Source: a virus. Taken from it: a stretch of 64,000 bases of DNA. The notes below the pieces were generated by a model, which did not search any database, was not told where the DNA came from, and saw only the letters and a program-made list of their open reading frames with translations. Location of the stretch: positions 142,245-206,244 of IMG/VR virus record IMGVR_UViG_3300026484_000087. One strand, written 5' to 3'. Made by a program: the position numbers and the translations under genes. Shown here in pieces: positions 33,215 through 42,986 of this stretch; positions within the stretch are counted from its first letter, which is position 1; each line of letters begins with the position of its first letter.

Positions 33215-34657
33215 ATGGCTATTAAATTTAATGTACCAAAGCCTAGACAGGCTAGAATATTAATAAACATCGGTGCCTCATTTGACATCCCTACAGGTTT
33301 CCCTGTAACTGGTGCAAAAGGTGAAACAATATGGAATGGTGGTATTGGTTTAACTACAGGTATCATTGGTAGAAGCAATAACTTTAAATCTTCTATTATG
33401 CATTATATGATGTTATCTGCAGCAGATAAGATAGCATATACTCATGAAACATCTATGCATCTTTATGATACAGAGGTTACAGCTATACCTGAAAGATTGG
33501 ATGCTTTAGGTAATCAATTCGAACATCTTGGTAAGGATGTAGCTACTAGGGAAGATCCATCTTTAGTCATAACTGATAAATCGCAATACGCTGCTGATGA
33601 ATGGGGTAGTCTTTTAAAAGCGTTTCTATCTGAAAAAGAAAATGATAAGAATTCTATTATTGATTATACTGCATTCAGAGATCCAAATACTAAAGGTATG
33701 CTTAGAACACAGGTTCCCACATTTGTAGAGATAGATTCATTATCTGAATTTGAAGCAGGTACTACTATAGAGATGCTTAATAAGAGTAAGTTAGATGATG
33801 GTTCTACAAATACTTTATTCATGAGACAAGGTTTATACAAATCTAAATTCTTAGCAGAACTACCTAGACTTACCACAAACAGTAATACATTCTTTTTTAT
33901 GTCGGCTCATCTTGGCGAGGAGATAGCTATGGGTTCTAGTCCTTATTCTCCTGGACCAACTAAGAAATTACAATTTTTAAAAGTCGGCGATAAGATTAAG
34001 GGCGTATCTGATAAGTTTTTATTCTTAATGTCTAATGCATGGTATGCTAGTGGAGTATCTGTACTCAAAAATCAAACAACTAGACAAGCTGAATATCCAC
34101 TAGATAATAAAGCTGATTCTGCAGAAACTGAGTTGCAGGTAGTTAGATTAACGCAACTAAGAAGTAAGTCTGGTATATCTGGATATACATTAGATATAGT
34201 TGTTTCTCAAAATGAAGGCGTTCTACCGACACTTACAGAGTTCCACCAAATAAAAACAAATGGTAAATTTGGTATATCTGGAAGTAACCTAAGTTATAAC
34301 TTAGATCTTTTACCAGATGTTAAACTTAGTAGAACTACGGTTAGAACTAAAATAAATACAGATCCTAAACTTAGAAGAGCTATAAATATCACTAGTGAGC
34401 TAGCACAAATGTATAAGTTCCATCCGAAGTTAAATGAAGATGGCTTATTATGTAGTCCAATGGAATTATATGAAGATATAACTAAAATGGGTTATGATTG
34501 GGATTTATTATTAAATACAAGAGGTTGGTGGACTCCTAATAACTATGAAACTGAAATACCGTTTCTAAGTACTATGGATTTACTTAAAATGAGAAAAGGT
34601 TTATATAAACCATTCTGGTATCCAAAAGATAAATTAAAAGATATAAAGGAATTATAA
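33215..34657 (+). CDS. RecA-fold ATPase, recombinase or helicase-like, 480 aa
   Basis: The Walker A-like motif GIIGRSNNFKSS lies near residues 48-59 and Walker B-like TFVEIDSLSE near residue 170. The order matches RecA/DnaB-type ATPases of large phages (UvsX-like or DnaB-like). The protein lacks a canonical GKT (NNFKSS instead). The C-terminal 200 residues are not recognised. It is probably a replication or recombination ATPase. It heads a plus-strand set of four genes with short gaps. Confidence 0.65.
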   Translation: MAIKFNVPKPRQARILINIGASFDIPTGFPVTGAKGETIWNGGIGLTTGIIGRSNNFKSSIMHYMMLSAADKIAYTHETSMHLYDTEVTAIPERLDALGNQFEHLGKDVATREDPSLVITDKSQYAADEWGSLLKAFLSEKENDKNSIIDYTAFRDPNTKGMLRTQVPTFVEIDSLSEFEAGTTIEMLNKSKLDDGSTNTLFMRQGLYKSKFLAELPRLTTNSNTFFFMSAHLGEEIAMGSSPYSPGPTKKLQFLKVGDKIKGVSDKFLFLMSNAWYASGVSVLKNQTTRQAEYPLDNKADSAETELQVVRLTQLRSKSGISGYTLDIVVSQNEGVLPTLTEFHQIKTNGKFGISGSNLSYNLDLLPDVKLSRTTVRTKINTDPKLRRAINITSELAQMYKFHPKLNEDGLLCSPMELYEDITKMGYDWDLLLNTRGWWTPNNYETEIPFLSTMDLLKMRKGLYKPFWYPKDKLKDIKEL

Positions 34658-34658
34658 A

Positions 34659-35078
34659 ATGGCAATCGGACATAACTTTGGGACAGCAGACTTATCTGCT
34701 GGCAATGTAAAAAATACTGAAAAGAAGATCTCTGCATTAGAGATGTTTAATACTAAAAGAGTTGCAGGTGAACCTGATTTAGTAGCGATAGTAGCTAGAG
34801 ATATAGCTACTACTTATGGTGATGTAGCATCTGCTATGTTCTTAAATGATAGTGAAATTAGTAGTGTTAAAGAGCTTAATCCTGTTAGTCAGAGAATAAT
34901 CATTAATAAATGGTTTACTAGTAGTTTGTTAATCTACAGATCACATACTGACAATAAAGATGTTGCTGAGATCATGATGCATGTTATTAATGATGGTACA
35001 GTAGATCAATGGTTTGAACATCTTAGGGATGTAGTTATTTTATTCTTTAAAAAGAATAACGTTCTTGGTATAGCATAA
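34659..35078 (+). CDS. Hypothetical protein, 139 aa
   Basis: Not recognised. The ribosome site AAGGAATTATAAA lies in the last codons of the ATPase gene, so the two are coupled. Helical throughout, with a Gly/Asn N-terminus. Probably a partner of the RecA-fold ATPase. Confidence 0.6.
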   Translation: MAIGHNFGTADLSAGNVKNTEKKISALEMFNTKRVAGEPDLVAIVARDIATTYGDVASAMFLNDSEISSVKELNPVSQRIIINKWFTSSLLIYRSHTDNKDVAEIMMHVINDGTVDQWFEHLRDVVILFFKKNNVLGIA

Positions 35079-35115
35079 GCTATTTACTTTGATAATTAAA
35101 TAAAAGGAAACAGAT

Positions 35116-35937
35116 ATGAAAGAATCTACATTCGAGATGAGATATGCTAAAGTTCTTAATAATGAAGATGATAAAGAATGCAATAATAGAAGAGTAGCCA
35201 TAAACATTATAGGTACTCTTCCTATTTTAGCTGGTACATTTATGGATAGAATAAGTGGTGATGATGGTGCTAGTTATGGTCTTATAGATAGCATTACTAC
35301 GGATACTCCGCATGGAAAGAAAGACAACAAGAATTTCTTGTATGACGATGAAAAAGATACCGATGGTAATCTAGTTAACCCTGATAGATATGTATTCTTA
35401 GGAAATGCACAAAGTATGGTTAGCAAATTATTTGCTTCTATATATTACGATGCGTTATTTAATGACATTATAGTTATCCCTGATATTTATTCTTTAGGTA
35501 TTGAAGATGAAAATATAGATTTCTATAAGGACAATGAGATGACCTTAAATGCATATAGTGTTGGTAGAGGTCAGTTCAAGGATAGACCTTTTAAAGAACT
35601 TACTATACCTATAGATCAAATAGATAGCGACGGTATGCCGCAACCGGATAAGTTTGATAAGACTAAAACATTATTAGTTACTACATATGGTTTAGCTATA
35701 AATTCACTATGTACATCGAATACTACAGTTGTTAACGATGGTGGTGAAACAAGCTATATCGGTGCTGATAAAGTTGTGCCTTTACAATATATTCAGTTTC
35801 CAGATAATTCTGATATTTATGATGAAGTACCACCATTAAATACCCATAATCTAATACAGCAAACACATGCTGGATTGTCTGTAGATTTCGTTGGTAAAAG
35901 ACTCATTACTAAAATGATGATTCCTTTAAACTTCTAA
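35116..35937 (+). CDS. Hypothetical protein, 273 aa
   Basis: Not recognised. AAAAGGAAACAGAT precedes the ATG. Asp-rich alpha/beta protein with long polar loops (ISGDDGASYG, DDEKDTDGNLVNPD). The C-terminal VGKRLITKMMIPLNF ends hydrophobically. It lies between the ATPase pair and the RNA-polymerase-like fragment. A virion role is possible. Confidence 0.6.
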   Translation: MKESTFEMRYAKVLNNEDDKECNNRRVAINIIGTLPILAGTFMDRISGDDGASYGLIDSITTDTPHGKKDNKNFLYDDEKDTDGNLVNPDRYVFLGNAQSMVSKLFASIYYDALFNDIIVIPDIYSLGIEDENIDFYKDNEMTLNAYSVGRGQFKDRPFKELTIPIDQIDSDGMPQPDKFDKTKTLLVTTYGLAINSLCTSNTTVVNDGGETSYIGADKVVPLQYIQFPDNSDIYDEVPPLNTHNLIQQTHAGLSVDFVGKRLITKMMIPLNF

Positions 35938-35946
35938 GGATAAGTT

Positions 35947-36636
35947 ATGGATAAAAAAAGAAAAGAAGTTCAAGATTTTATCCTTAAGTATGTAGACAAA
36001 ATAGCTCCTGGTGGATATAACCATGGGCTATATGTCGATCTATTTAAGAAAATGTCAGATAAAGATTTTAAAGAGTTTATGATAAAGCTTAGAGATAAAG
36101 ATTTAACCATATCTATAATAGCTCCTGTTAGCGGTAAAGTAAAATTAGATACTAAACGTAACTTTAAGATAGGTAAAGAATTAGGCTACGATTTCTTTCA
36201 ACCTCTTATTATAGGTCCAAAAGGTAATAAAAAAGATGGTACTTATATACCTAAGTTTAAAACTAATATAAAATATCTTACATACGATCTTCCTATTAGA
36301 AGAACTGCACAGTTACTTATGAAAGGTGTTTCTGTTGGTACGGATAATAAAGTTATAGATTTAACTACTGGACAAGTTACTGGTGATTCTAAATCTGCTA
36401 AACTAACAAAACCTGAGCTTGAATTATTAGTTGGTATGGGATTAGATAAAAGTATAAAAGAGCTAATGAAAGTTAGGGGTGGTGATTTAGGTTCAGCAAG
36501 AGCAGCTGAAGCTTCTATAAGTAGAACAGGACAAGTTAGTCAAGACGCTATAGAACCGTACGGCACTGGAGTTGTATCTACTAAAACATTAAATACTATG
36601 TTCAATGCAGCACATTTAAAAACGACATTAAAATAA
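35947..36636 (+). CDS. Protein resembling the C-terminal end of RNA polymerase beta, 229 aa
   Basis: AAGGATAAGTT precedes the ATG. Residues about 115-229 align by eye with the end of bacterial RpoB: LTTGQVTGDSKSAKL with VTQQPLGGKAQFGGQR; KPELELLVGMGLDKSIKEL with EVWALEAYGAAYTLQEML; MKVRGGD with TVKSDD; and a final STKTLNTMFNAAHL with a helix ending in RSLGI. Jumbo phages of the phiKZ type have split beta subunits, and similar proteins are often labelled virion proteins. At 229 residues it lacks the beta active-site and hybrid-binding parts. The similarity is my reading; a structure search would decide. Confidence 0.5.
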   Translation: MDKKRKEVQDFILKYVDKIAPGGYNHGLYVDLFKKMSDKDFKEFMIKLRDKDLTISIIAPVSGKVKLDTKRNFKIGKELGYDFFQPLIIGPKGNKKDGTYIPKFKTNIKYLTYDLPIRRTAQLLMKGVSVGTDNKVIDLTTGQVTGDSKSAKLTKPELELLVGMGLDKSIKELMKVRGGDLGSARAAEASISRTGQVSQDAIEPYGTGVVSTKTLNTMFNAAHLKTTLK

Positions 36637-36638
36637 CT

Positions 36639-36670
36639 ACTATAGATGATGGAAATCCATCATCTATAGT
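36639..36670. terminator. Bidirectional terminator
   Basis: 15-bp perfect arms (ACTATAGATGATGGA and complement) around AA separate the plus-strand RNA polymerase-like gene and the convergent 2085-aa gene. Confidence 0.8.
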
Positions 36671-36677
36671 ATTGCCG

Positions 36678-39600
36678 TTATTTTATCTCAGTAGTATCTT
36701 TAGTAACCACATTAGGTTTATCTACAGTTTCATCTTCATAAACTATAGTTTTTAGTTCATTTATATTAACTAAACCATTTATATCTATTTCATTATTTAT
36801 AGAAATAGTATCTTTTGTTTTATCTAAACTACCTTTAAGTTTAGGACTATACATATCTACAGGAGTTCTATTATCGCCTATCACATTAGGTTTACTAGAT
36901 TTATCTCTATCCATATCATACATAATTGTTCTTGTTGTACTAACATTTATTTCACCTATTACTACATCCGTATTTATATTAGATGTTTTATTTGTTTCAA
37001 TATCTTTTGTTCTACTTAACTTAGGTTTAAACATTCCTACATCTACTTTACCATCAGTAGCTATTAAAGCTGGTGTACTATCTACCCCATCCTCATTACT
37101 ATATATAATAGTATTTAACTCGCTACTTATAGCAAGACCAGTAAGATCATTAACATTTATAACTTCAGTATCCTCTAATTCTAAAGTTTCTGTTTTTGGC
37201 ATAACTGGAACAAACATGTTGTCTAATTCATTATCTATAGAACCAACAAGTTCAGGTACTATAGTTTTAGCCAAATTGTTTTCCTCTACCCTACCAATAC
37301 CAGTAACATCCTTTTTGGTTTTACTACCTTTAATTGTATTGTCAACAACATATTCAGTATCTTTGAAAACAATCTCTACTGATTTATTTATTTTAGGTTT
37401 AAACATATCTACATTAGAACTCATATCACCTATTAATTCAGCATCATTGTTTGTATTTAAATCTTTACTATATAATAGGGCTTTAACAAACTTGCGATTA
37501 TATGTACCAGTGAATGTATCTGTAGTTAAAGTATATGTTTCATTTAACTTATATCCTTTAGCTGTACTAGTTGGACTAAACATATCATCTAGATCACTAT
37601 TTACAGAACCATATAGTACGGGGTTAAGGTCTCCCGCTATAACTGGTGACATATTAAGAAGTATACCATTGGTAGTTTTAACTCTTTTACTACCAACAAT
37701 AGTCTCAGTAATTATGCCATCTATATCATCGGCTCTATTGCTAATAACGTCTGTTACTAAAGGTTTGAATAGGTTAAGTGCAACATCATTGTTTCCTATT
37801 AAAGATCCAACTTCATATTCACTTATCTCACCATTTTCACCATACATTATTATTTTATTTATATCTTGTAGAACGTTACCTTTATAATTTATACCTTTAG
37901 GTATAGAATCAAGGATATCCTTTTCATCTACAGAACCTGTTTTAAAATCAGGTTTAAATAATGTTAATGTTGATAAATTAGTATTAAATTTACCTATAGG
38001 AGCAACATCTACCCATATATCTTTACTATTTATATCCATAGTAATTTTATTGGCATCACTTCTACTTGTACCAGAGACAGTACTCGTATTAATTGTAGTA
38101 TCCAAACCATCAACTTGTTCATTGGAGTTAACTCTAAACTTAGGATGATACATCTCTATTATGTTCTTAGTAGTATTGAAGTAAACATTAGGTTCTATAT
38201 CACCATCTATAACATTACTTGTATTATAGAACATCATTTCATTCTTACCAGTAACACTACCCATAGGAACATAGTTTTCACTGTAAGGATTTCTTACAAC
38301 TTCATCTATACCGTAAGTTATACCGTCAACTTTTGGAGAGAACATATCTATGGTTTTATAGTTTCTACTACCTCTAAGTACTGGCTTGCTTCCATCATTA
38401 GGTCTATTATCTATATCTTCTAATAATACTTCCATATGATTATTGATATATCTACCTTTACTAGTATCAAAGCTGCCAGCCACTATTCTATATGATTCAT
38501 TTATACTAAATACTTCAGATCTAGGCTTATAAAGTTTAGTATCAGCTTTTCTAACAGAACCGTATACGTTTGGTTTATTAGAGCTTTCTATATCCATTGT
38601 TTCATTAAACATAGTAAGTACATTATGATCATTATTTAAAGAACCATTGTATCCATAATTATTTTTCATTGGAACAAGATCTTCTGCTAATGGGTTATAG
38701 ATATTTGAAACATTTGGTTTAAAGTAATCCAAAACTCTCATACCAGTATCTATGATAGCAGTTGGTTTATTATTTTCTAAAATATCATCTGTATACATTC
38801 TAAGTTTGGTTGTATTTATTTGTACTCTACCAAAACCTTTGGTAAAGTTACTTACGAATGCTAATGTAGTATCCTCTACACTAGTATTTAAAGCTACAAT
38901 AGGATTAAACATATTTATAATACTATTATTAGTAGATACCTTAAATGTAGAAATTTCACTAGACCACAATTCTTTACTAATAACAGACATACTCACCATA
39001 TTTCTATGGTTATTAGTTTTACCCATAACAACCGTTTTGGATGCTGAATAATTTATACTAGATACTTCATCATTAGTTATGCCGCTAACTATAGGACTAA
39101 ACCAATTAAGTACGTCTTTATTAACGTGTCCTAGAACATTAGGTATGGTACTAAAATCCTCATATAGTTTAACATCCGTAACGCCTTTACCAAGATTACC
39201 ATACATACTTACTCTATATTCTATTTCAGAATTAAGTACTTCCCTTTCTTTCTTATCCATGCTAATATTAGGAGAATACATATTCACTGTACCAAATTCA
39301 CTAACAAAAGATAATACTGGAAGGGTGCTGTTTTCAAGATCATGATGTAATTGCATATCCATTTTAACAGGAGTATTTAAAACAGTACCTGATAATTTAT
39401 TTACGGTATTTATACCATCTATAAACGTTCTATCAAAACCACCATTGGATAACAGGATAGGACTATACATTGTTATAGAGGCTTTTTTGCTCCTACTTAT
39501 CATAGTTGTCTGTTCTACAATAATATCAGTTTTATCAACATGCATTGTAATAATATTATCATCAGTTCTAGATGAACCATGAATAAACTCATTTTCTGTT

Positions 39601-42600
39601 TTATCTATAACATCTACAATATCATTTATGTTTCCACTAACTATAGGAGAGAACCATTTAAGTAGTCTCTTACTTGTATTCATCACTAATGTAGGCATAG
39701 CATTATCGGTATTTAATCCAGTTTCCCCACTAACTATAAGTTTGGTTTCACCTCTTTTTATGTTAACGTTACTATTAAACTTATTACTTATGAATTTTAA
39801 ATCAAGAGTAATATTTAAAGTATCTGTTGTAAATGTTGGTTTAAAGAAATCAATGCCTTTTAAAGGAACATTGGCTATAAGAGTACTTGTCTCTTGATAC
39901 ATTTCAGAATCATAGTTCTCGATTCTTGTTTTTAAAGTATGGTCTTTAGCTATACCTTTAATATATGTATCTTTAAAATACTCAGTACTTTCTTTATTGT
40001 TTTTATCTATAAACGATCCTATTTTAGGAGAGTACATATTTAAACTAGACTCTATGTTTCTTATAAGATTAATAGAAGTCTCTCCAGTTATAGAATGTAT
40101 TCCATCAGACATAAGTAATTTAACCTTAGCCTTTTGTTTACCATAAGGAATCATGCTAGCGTTAAATACGTTGTCTATTGTTTTATAATAATCTTCATCA
40201 TTTTTACCACTATCTAAGCTAGGTCTAAACATATCTGGTATACCACCAATACTATAAGTAATATTAGGCATACTATAATTGAAAATACCTAAAGGCGTTT
40301 CCATAGTTATGTTTATACTATCTTGTTTAATGTAACCTGTTTGACCTCTATCTATAGTTAAAGAATCACTTTTGTTCATGGTCTTATCTGACATAGATTT
40401 AACTGTAGGTTTATACCAATCTAATAGTCTTCTGTTTGTACTCATAACCATTTCTGGTTTGCCATTTACTTCAACATTACTTGATATATCATAAAGCTTA
40501 AATTTGGTAACATCATTTATAAAATTACCATAACTTAAGTTAAATGAATTAGAACCTATGGTCTGAATTATATTATCAGACTTACTGTTAACTATCGGAC
40601 TAAATAGTCTAAAAGACAATGGTCCAGCAGTTGTGGTAATCGTAGGTGTATTAGAATAATCCAATTCTTTACTATACCACTCCATAGCAGTTTGGATGTA
40701 TCTTTTAACAACTCTACCAACTTTACTAGTCTCACTACTAGCTAATTGGATAATATCTTTCATATCATTTATTTTAGTACCTATATAAGGTCTAAACATA
40801 GTTAGATATGATTTATTGCTAAATACAACATCAGGCATTTCATTTTTAACATGTAGTACATTGGTTAACGCTAAACGTTCTTCAGGTTCGTATAACATTA
40901 ATTTAGGAGGATTTATTCTGGTATAACCTCTTGGTATCATCAATTCTATATCAGACTTTAAGAAGCATCCATAAGGAGCATCTCTGGCGGCCATATAACC
41001 ATAAAAGTCTTCAAGTGCTCTAAATGTACCTTCATGAATATCAATGATACCAGGAGTACTTATTGACATATTTGTATTATATCTAGTAGACATAACATCT
41101 AAACTATTTGTACTATTCATAAACTGTATTGTGCTAGAAGATAAGTTTTTAACTATCTTAATATATTTGTCAACCATTTCATTAACATCATCTTTATCAA
41201 AATAGAATCCAGTAAATGCATAAAGAACCTTATTTAATGTTTCTTTATAATCATATACGTCTGTAAAATAGAAATCCACAAATTGGTTAGCCATTAGTTC
41301 GTCTATAGTACTATCTCCTTGATTGAAGATAATAGTCTCTTTCATATGTAAACGTTTATACATTGTTTTTATAGAATTGTTTATGAGCATATCGTTAGAG
41401 TTTGTTGCTATATTCCAAATTACTGAATTAAAACTATTCAAGTCTTTTAAATATTGATTAAATATATCTCTATCTAAGTATGTTAGTCTATCTGGTCTTA
41501 ATTCTATAAGTTTTTTAGCTATGTCATATGTTATAGTAGGGTTTATCATGTTATAATTAAGGGCATCCACTGTTATAACGCTATTTAAAAGTTTATTTGC
41601 AGTATAAGATGGAATCTTTGGATTAACATTGCCACTAATAACTGCTAGTAACTTAAGAATTAAGAAAGCTGCTTGCTTAGCATCTAAGTCATAAGTAAAT
41701 CCAGTATTATTATCTATAAATGTTATTGATGTTTTATAAATATCTCTAAATGCCATTTGTATAAAGTTATCTAGAACCATTTTTAGTTCTATCTTATTCT
41801 CAACTACATAAGATCTATTCACTTTTATCTTAAATGTTTTAGTTTTTTGTTTATTGAATTTATTTTTATCCAATTTATATTCTAAGGTATTGTCGTAAAA
41901 ATTCGTATCTTTTATAACCATATCGTTATCTACAAATGCTTTACTAAATTGTCTAAGCAATAAAGCCTTACCACTTGTATCATCATTATCATCTATTAGA
42001 TAATAATCATTTCTTCTTTTAGATATGAACCTATTCTCTTTTTTATCATATATTGGCTTAGTTATATCTGTTAAATTCAATAAGTCTTCATCTGGTAAAC
42101 CGTTTAGAAGTTCTACCTCAGCTACGCCTATACCATTTTCAGTAAGTATCTTTTCTATAAGTATATCAAGAGTTTTGTTTTTACCTATATTATTCTTGAT
42201 ATATCTAAGATTCTTATATAACCAAAACCTAGTTTCTTTACTAAGAACCTTAACATCTACATCTATACCATAATTAGATCTAAAAAATTCATAGATATGA
42301 AAACTGTGTGCTTCAGATGTAAAGATATAATCCTGTCTTATATTCAATGTTTTTAAAACCATTTTAGTATAGAGTGTTGCTAATAGTGACGGTATATAAA
42401 GATCATCAATTATGCCATAATCTCTAATATGCCAACGTAGAAAATAGTTCTTAGAGAACTCATTAAGTCTATGTATTAAATTGGTTTCCTGCTCTTCAAC
42501 TAGATAAGGACTATGTGCAACTAATTCTCCATTAGTGCAGTTAATGACATCGTTTATATCAAGTCCATATATAATACCCTTTATAAGCAATTCATCTTCA

Positions 42601-42935
42601 GGATACTCTGCTACTAAATCATTATAGTATGTATCAAATTTCTTTAATTCATTTCTAGTAGTCTTATATTTATCAAGGAGTTCTTTAGTTAGTTTTTGAA
42701 CAGAACCATCTTCAATGATAGTTATATTTATTCGATGGTCTAATTTATGATATTCTCCAGATATGTTCATAAAGTATTTCCAGGTAGTACGATCCTCTGG
42801 TTCATCTCCTAGAATACTTGTGCCGTATATTTTAACAAGTTCATTGTTAATTTGTATTGCTGTATCTATACTGAGAATGATTAAACTTTTAATCAATCTT
42901 ACAGTATCTTCAATATATTTTGTAGTTGTAATCAT
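36678..42935 (-). CDS. Giant repeat protein, probable tail or fibre component, 2085 aa
   Basis: GAGGAAAAACA precedes the ATG. The first 700 residues are mixed helical and contain no repeat. From there to the C-terminus the sequence has about 21 copies of a degenerate unit of roughly 50-90 residues, each marked by an aromatic-Pro core: LFSPIV, WYKPTV, MFRPSL, MYSPKI, FFKPTF, WFSPIV, MFNPIV, YFKPNV, LYKPRS, MFSPKV, LFKPDF and others. Between the marks are a Gly/Ser/Asp turn and Ile/Met-Thr strands. Such arrays fit a long fibrous or shaft-like virion protein. It is divergent from the portal gene. No known domain is recognised. Confidence 0.65.
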   Translation of the reverse strand: MITTTKYIEDTVRLIKSLIILSIDTAIQINNELVKIYGTSILGDEPEDRTTWKYFMNISGEYHKLDHRINITIIEDGSVQKLTKELLDKYKTTRNELKKFDTYYNDLVAEYPEDELLIKGIIYGLDINDVINCTNGELVAHSPYLVEEQETNLIHRLNEFSKNYFLRWHIRDYGIIDDLYIPSLLATLYTKMVLKTLNIRQDYIFTSEAHSFHIYEFFRSNYGIDVDVKVLSKETRFWLYKNLRYIKNNIGKNKTLDILIEKILTENGIGVAEVELLNGLPDEDLLNLTDITKPIYDKKENRFISKRRNDYYLIDDNDDTSGKALLLRQFSKAFVDNDMVIKDTNFYDNTLEYKLDKNKFNKQKTKTFKIKVNRSYVVENKIELKMVLDNFIQMAFRDIYKTSITFIDNNTGFTYDLDAKQAAFLILKLLAVISGNVNPKIPSYTANKLLNSVITVDALNYNMINPTITYDIAKKLIELRPDRLTYLDRDIFNQYLKDLNSFNSVIWNIATNSNDMLINNSIKTMYKRLHMKETIIFNQGDSTIDELMANQFVDFYFTDVYDYKETLNKVLYAFTGFYFDKDDVNEMVDKYIKIVKNLSSSTIQFMNSTNSLDVMSTRYNTNMSISTPGIIDIHEGTFRALEDFYGYMAARDAPYGCFLKSDIELMIPRGYTRINPPKLMLYEPEERLALTNVLHVKNEMPDVVFSNKSYLTMFRPYIGTKINDMKDIIQLASSETSKVGRVVKRYIQTAMEWYSKELDYSNTPTITTTAGPLSFRLFSPIVNSKSDNIIQTIGSNSFNLSYGNFINDVTKFKLYDISSNVEVNGKPEMVMSTNRRLLDWYKPTVKSMSDKTMNKSDSLTIDRGQTGYIKQDSINITMETPLGIFNYSMPNITYSIGGIPDMFRPSLDSGKNDEDYYKTIDNVFNASMIPYGKQKAKVKLLMSDGIHSITGETSINLIRNIESSLNMYSPKIGSFIDKNNKESTEYFKDTYIKGIAKDHTLKTRIENYDSEMYQETSTLIANVPLKGIDFFKPTFTTDTLNITLDLKFISNKFNSNVNIKRGETKLIVSGETGLNTDNAMPTLVMNTSKRLLKWFSPIVSGNINDIVDVIDKTENEFIHGSSRTDDNIITMHVDKTDIIVEQTTMISRSKKASITMYSPILLSNGGFDRTFIDGINTVNKLSGTVLNTPVKMDMQLHHDLENSTLPVLSFVSEFGTVNMYSPNISMDKKEREVLNSEIEYRVSMYGNLGKGVTDVKLYEDFSTIPNVLGHVNKDVLNWFSPIVSGITNDEVSSINYSASKTVVMGKTNNHRNMVSMSVISKELWSSEISTFKVSTNNSIINMFNPIVALNTSVEDTTLAFVSNFTKGFGRVQINTTKLRMYTDDILENNKPTAIIDTGMRVLDYFKPNVSNIYNPLAEDLVPMKNNYGYNGSLNNDHNVLTMFNETMDIESSNKPNVYGSVRKADTKLYKPRSEVFSINESYRIVAGSFDTSKGRYINNHMEVLLEDIDNRPNDGSKPVLRGSRNYKTIDMFSPKVDGITYGIDEVVRNPYSENYVPMGSVTGKNEMMFYNTSNVIDGDIEPNVYFNTTKNIIEMYHPKFRVNSNEQVDGLDTTINTSTVSGTSRSDANKITMDINSKDIWVDVAPIGKFNTNLSTLTLFKPDFKTGSVDEKDILDSIPKGINYKGNVLQDINKIIMYGENGEISEYEVGSLIGNNDVALNLFKPLVTDVISNRADDIDGIITETIVGSKRVKTTNGILLNMSPVIAGDLNPVLYGSVNSDLDDMFSPTSTAKGYKLNETYTLTTDTFTGTYNRKFVKALLYSKDLNTNNDAELIGDMSSNVDMFKPKINKSVEIVFKDTEYVVDNTIKGSKTKKDVTGIGRVEENNLAKTIVPELVGSIDNELDNMFVPVMPKTETLELEDTEVINVNDLTGLAISSELNTIIYSNEDGVDSTPALIATDGKVDVGMFKPKLSRTKDIETNKTSNINTDVVIGEINVSTTRTIMYDMDRDKSSKPNVIGDNRTPVDMYSPKLKGSLDKTKDTISINNEIDINGLVNINELKTIVYEDETVDKPNVVTKDTTEIK
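36690..40810 (-). repeat. Array of about 21 degenerate protein repeats
   Basis: The coding region holds repeating units marked by (L/I/V)-x-(M/W/L)-(Y/F)-(S/K)-P. Unit length varies from about 45 to 95 codons, and DNA identity between units is low, so this is an old expansion at protein level rather than a recent tandem duplication. Confidence 0.7.
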
Positions 42936-42986
42936 TGTTTTTCCTCAATATGTAAACTGAAATAAAATAAGTAAAAGGACTTTATT

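Noticed and set aside
36690-40810. CRISPR-like or tandem DNA repeat array
   Set aside because: Periodicity is at protein level only; DNA units are not identical and spacing varies.
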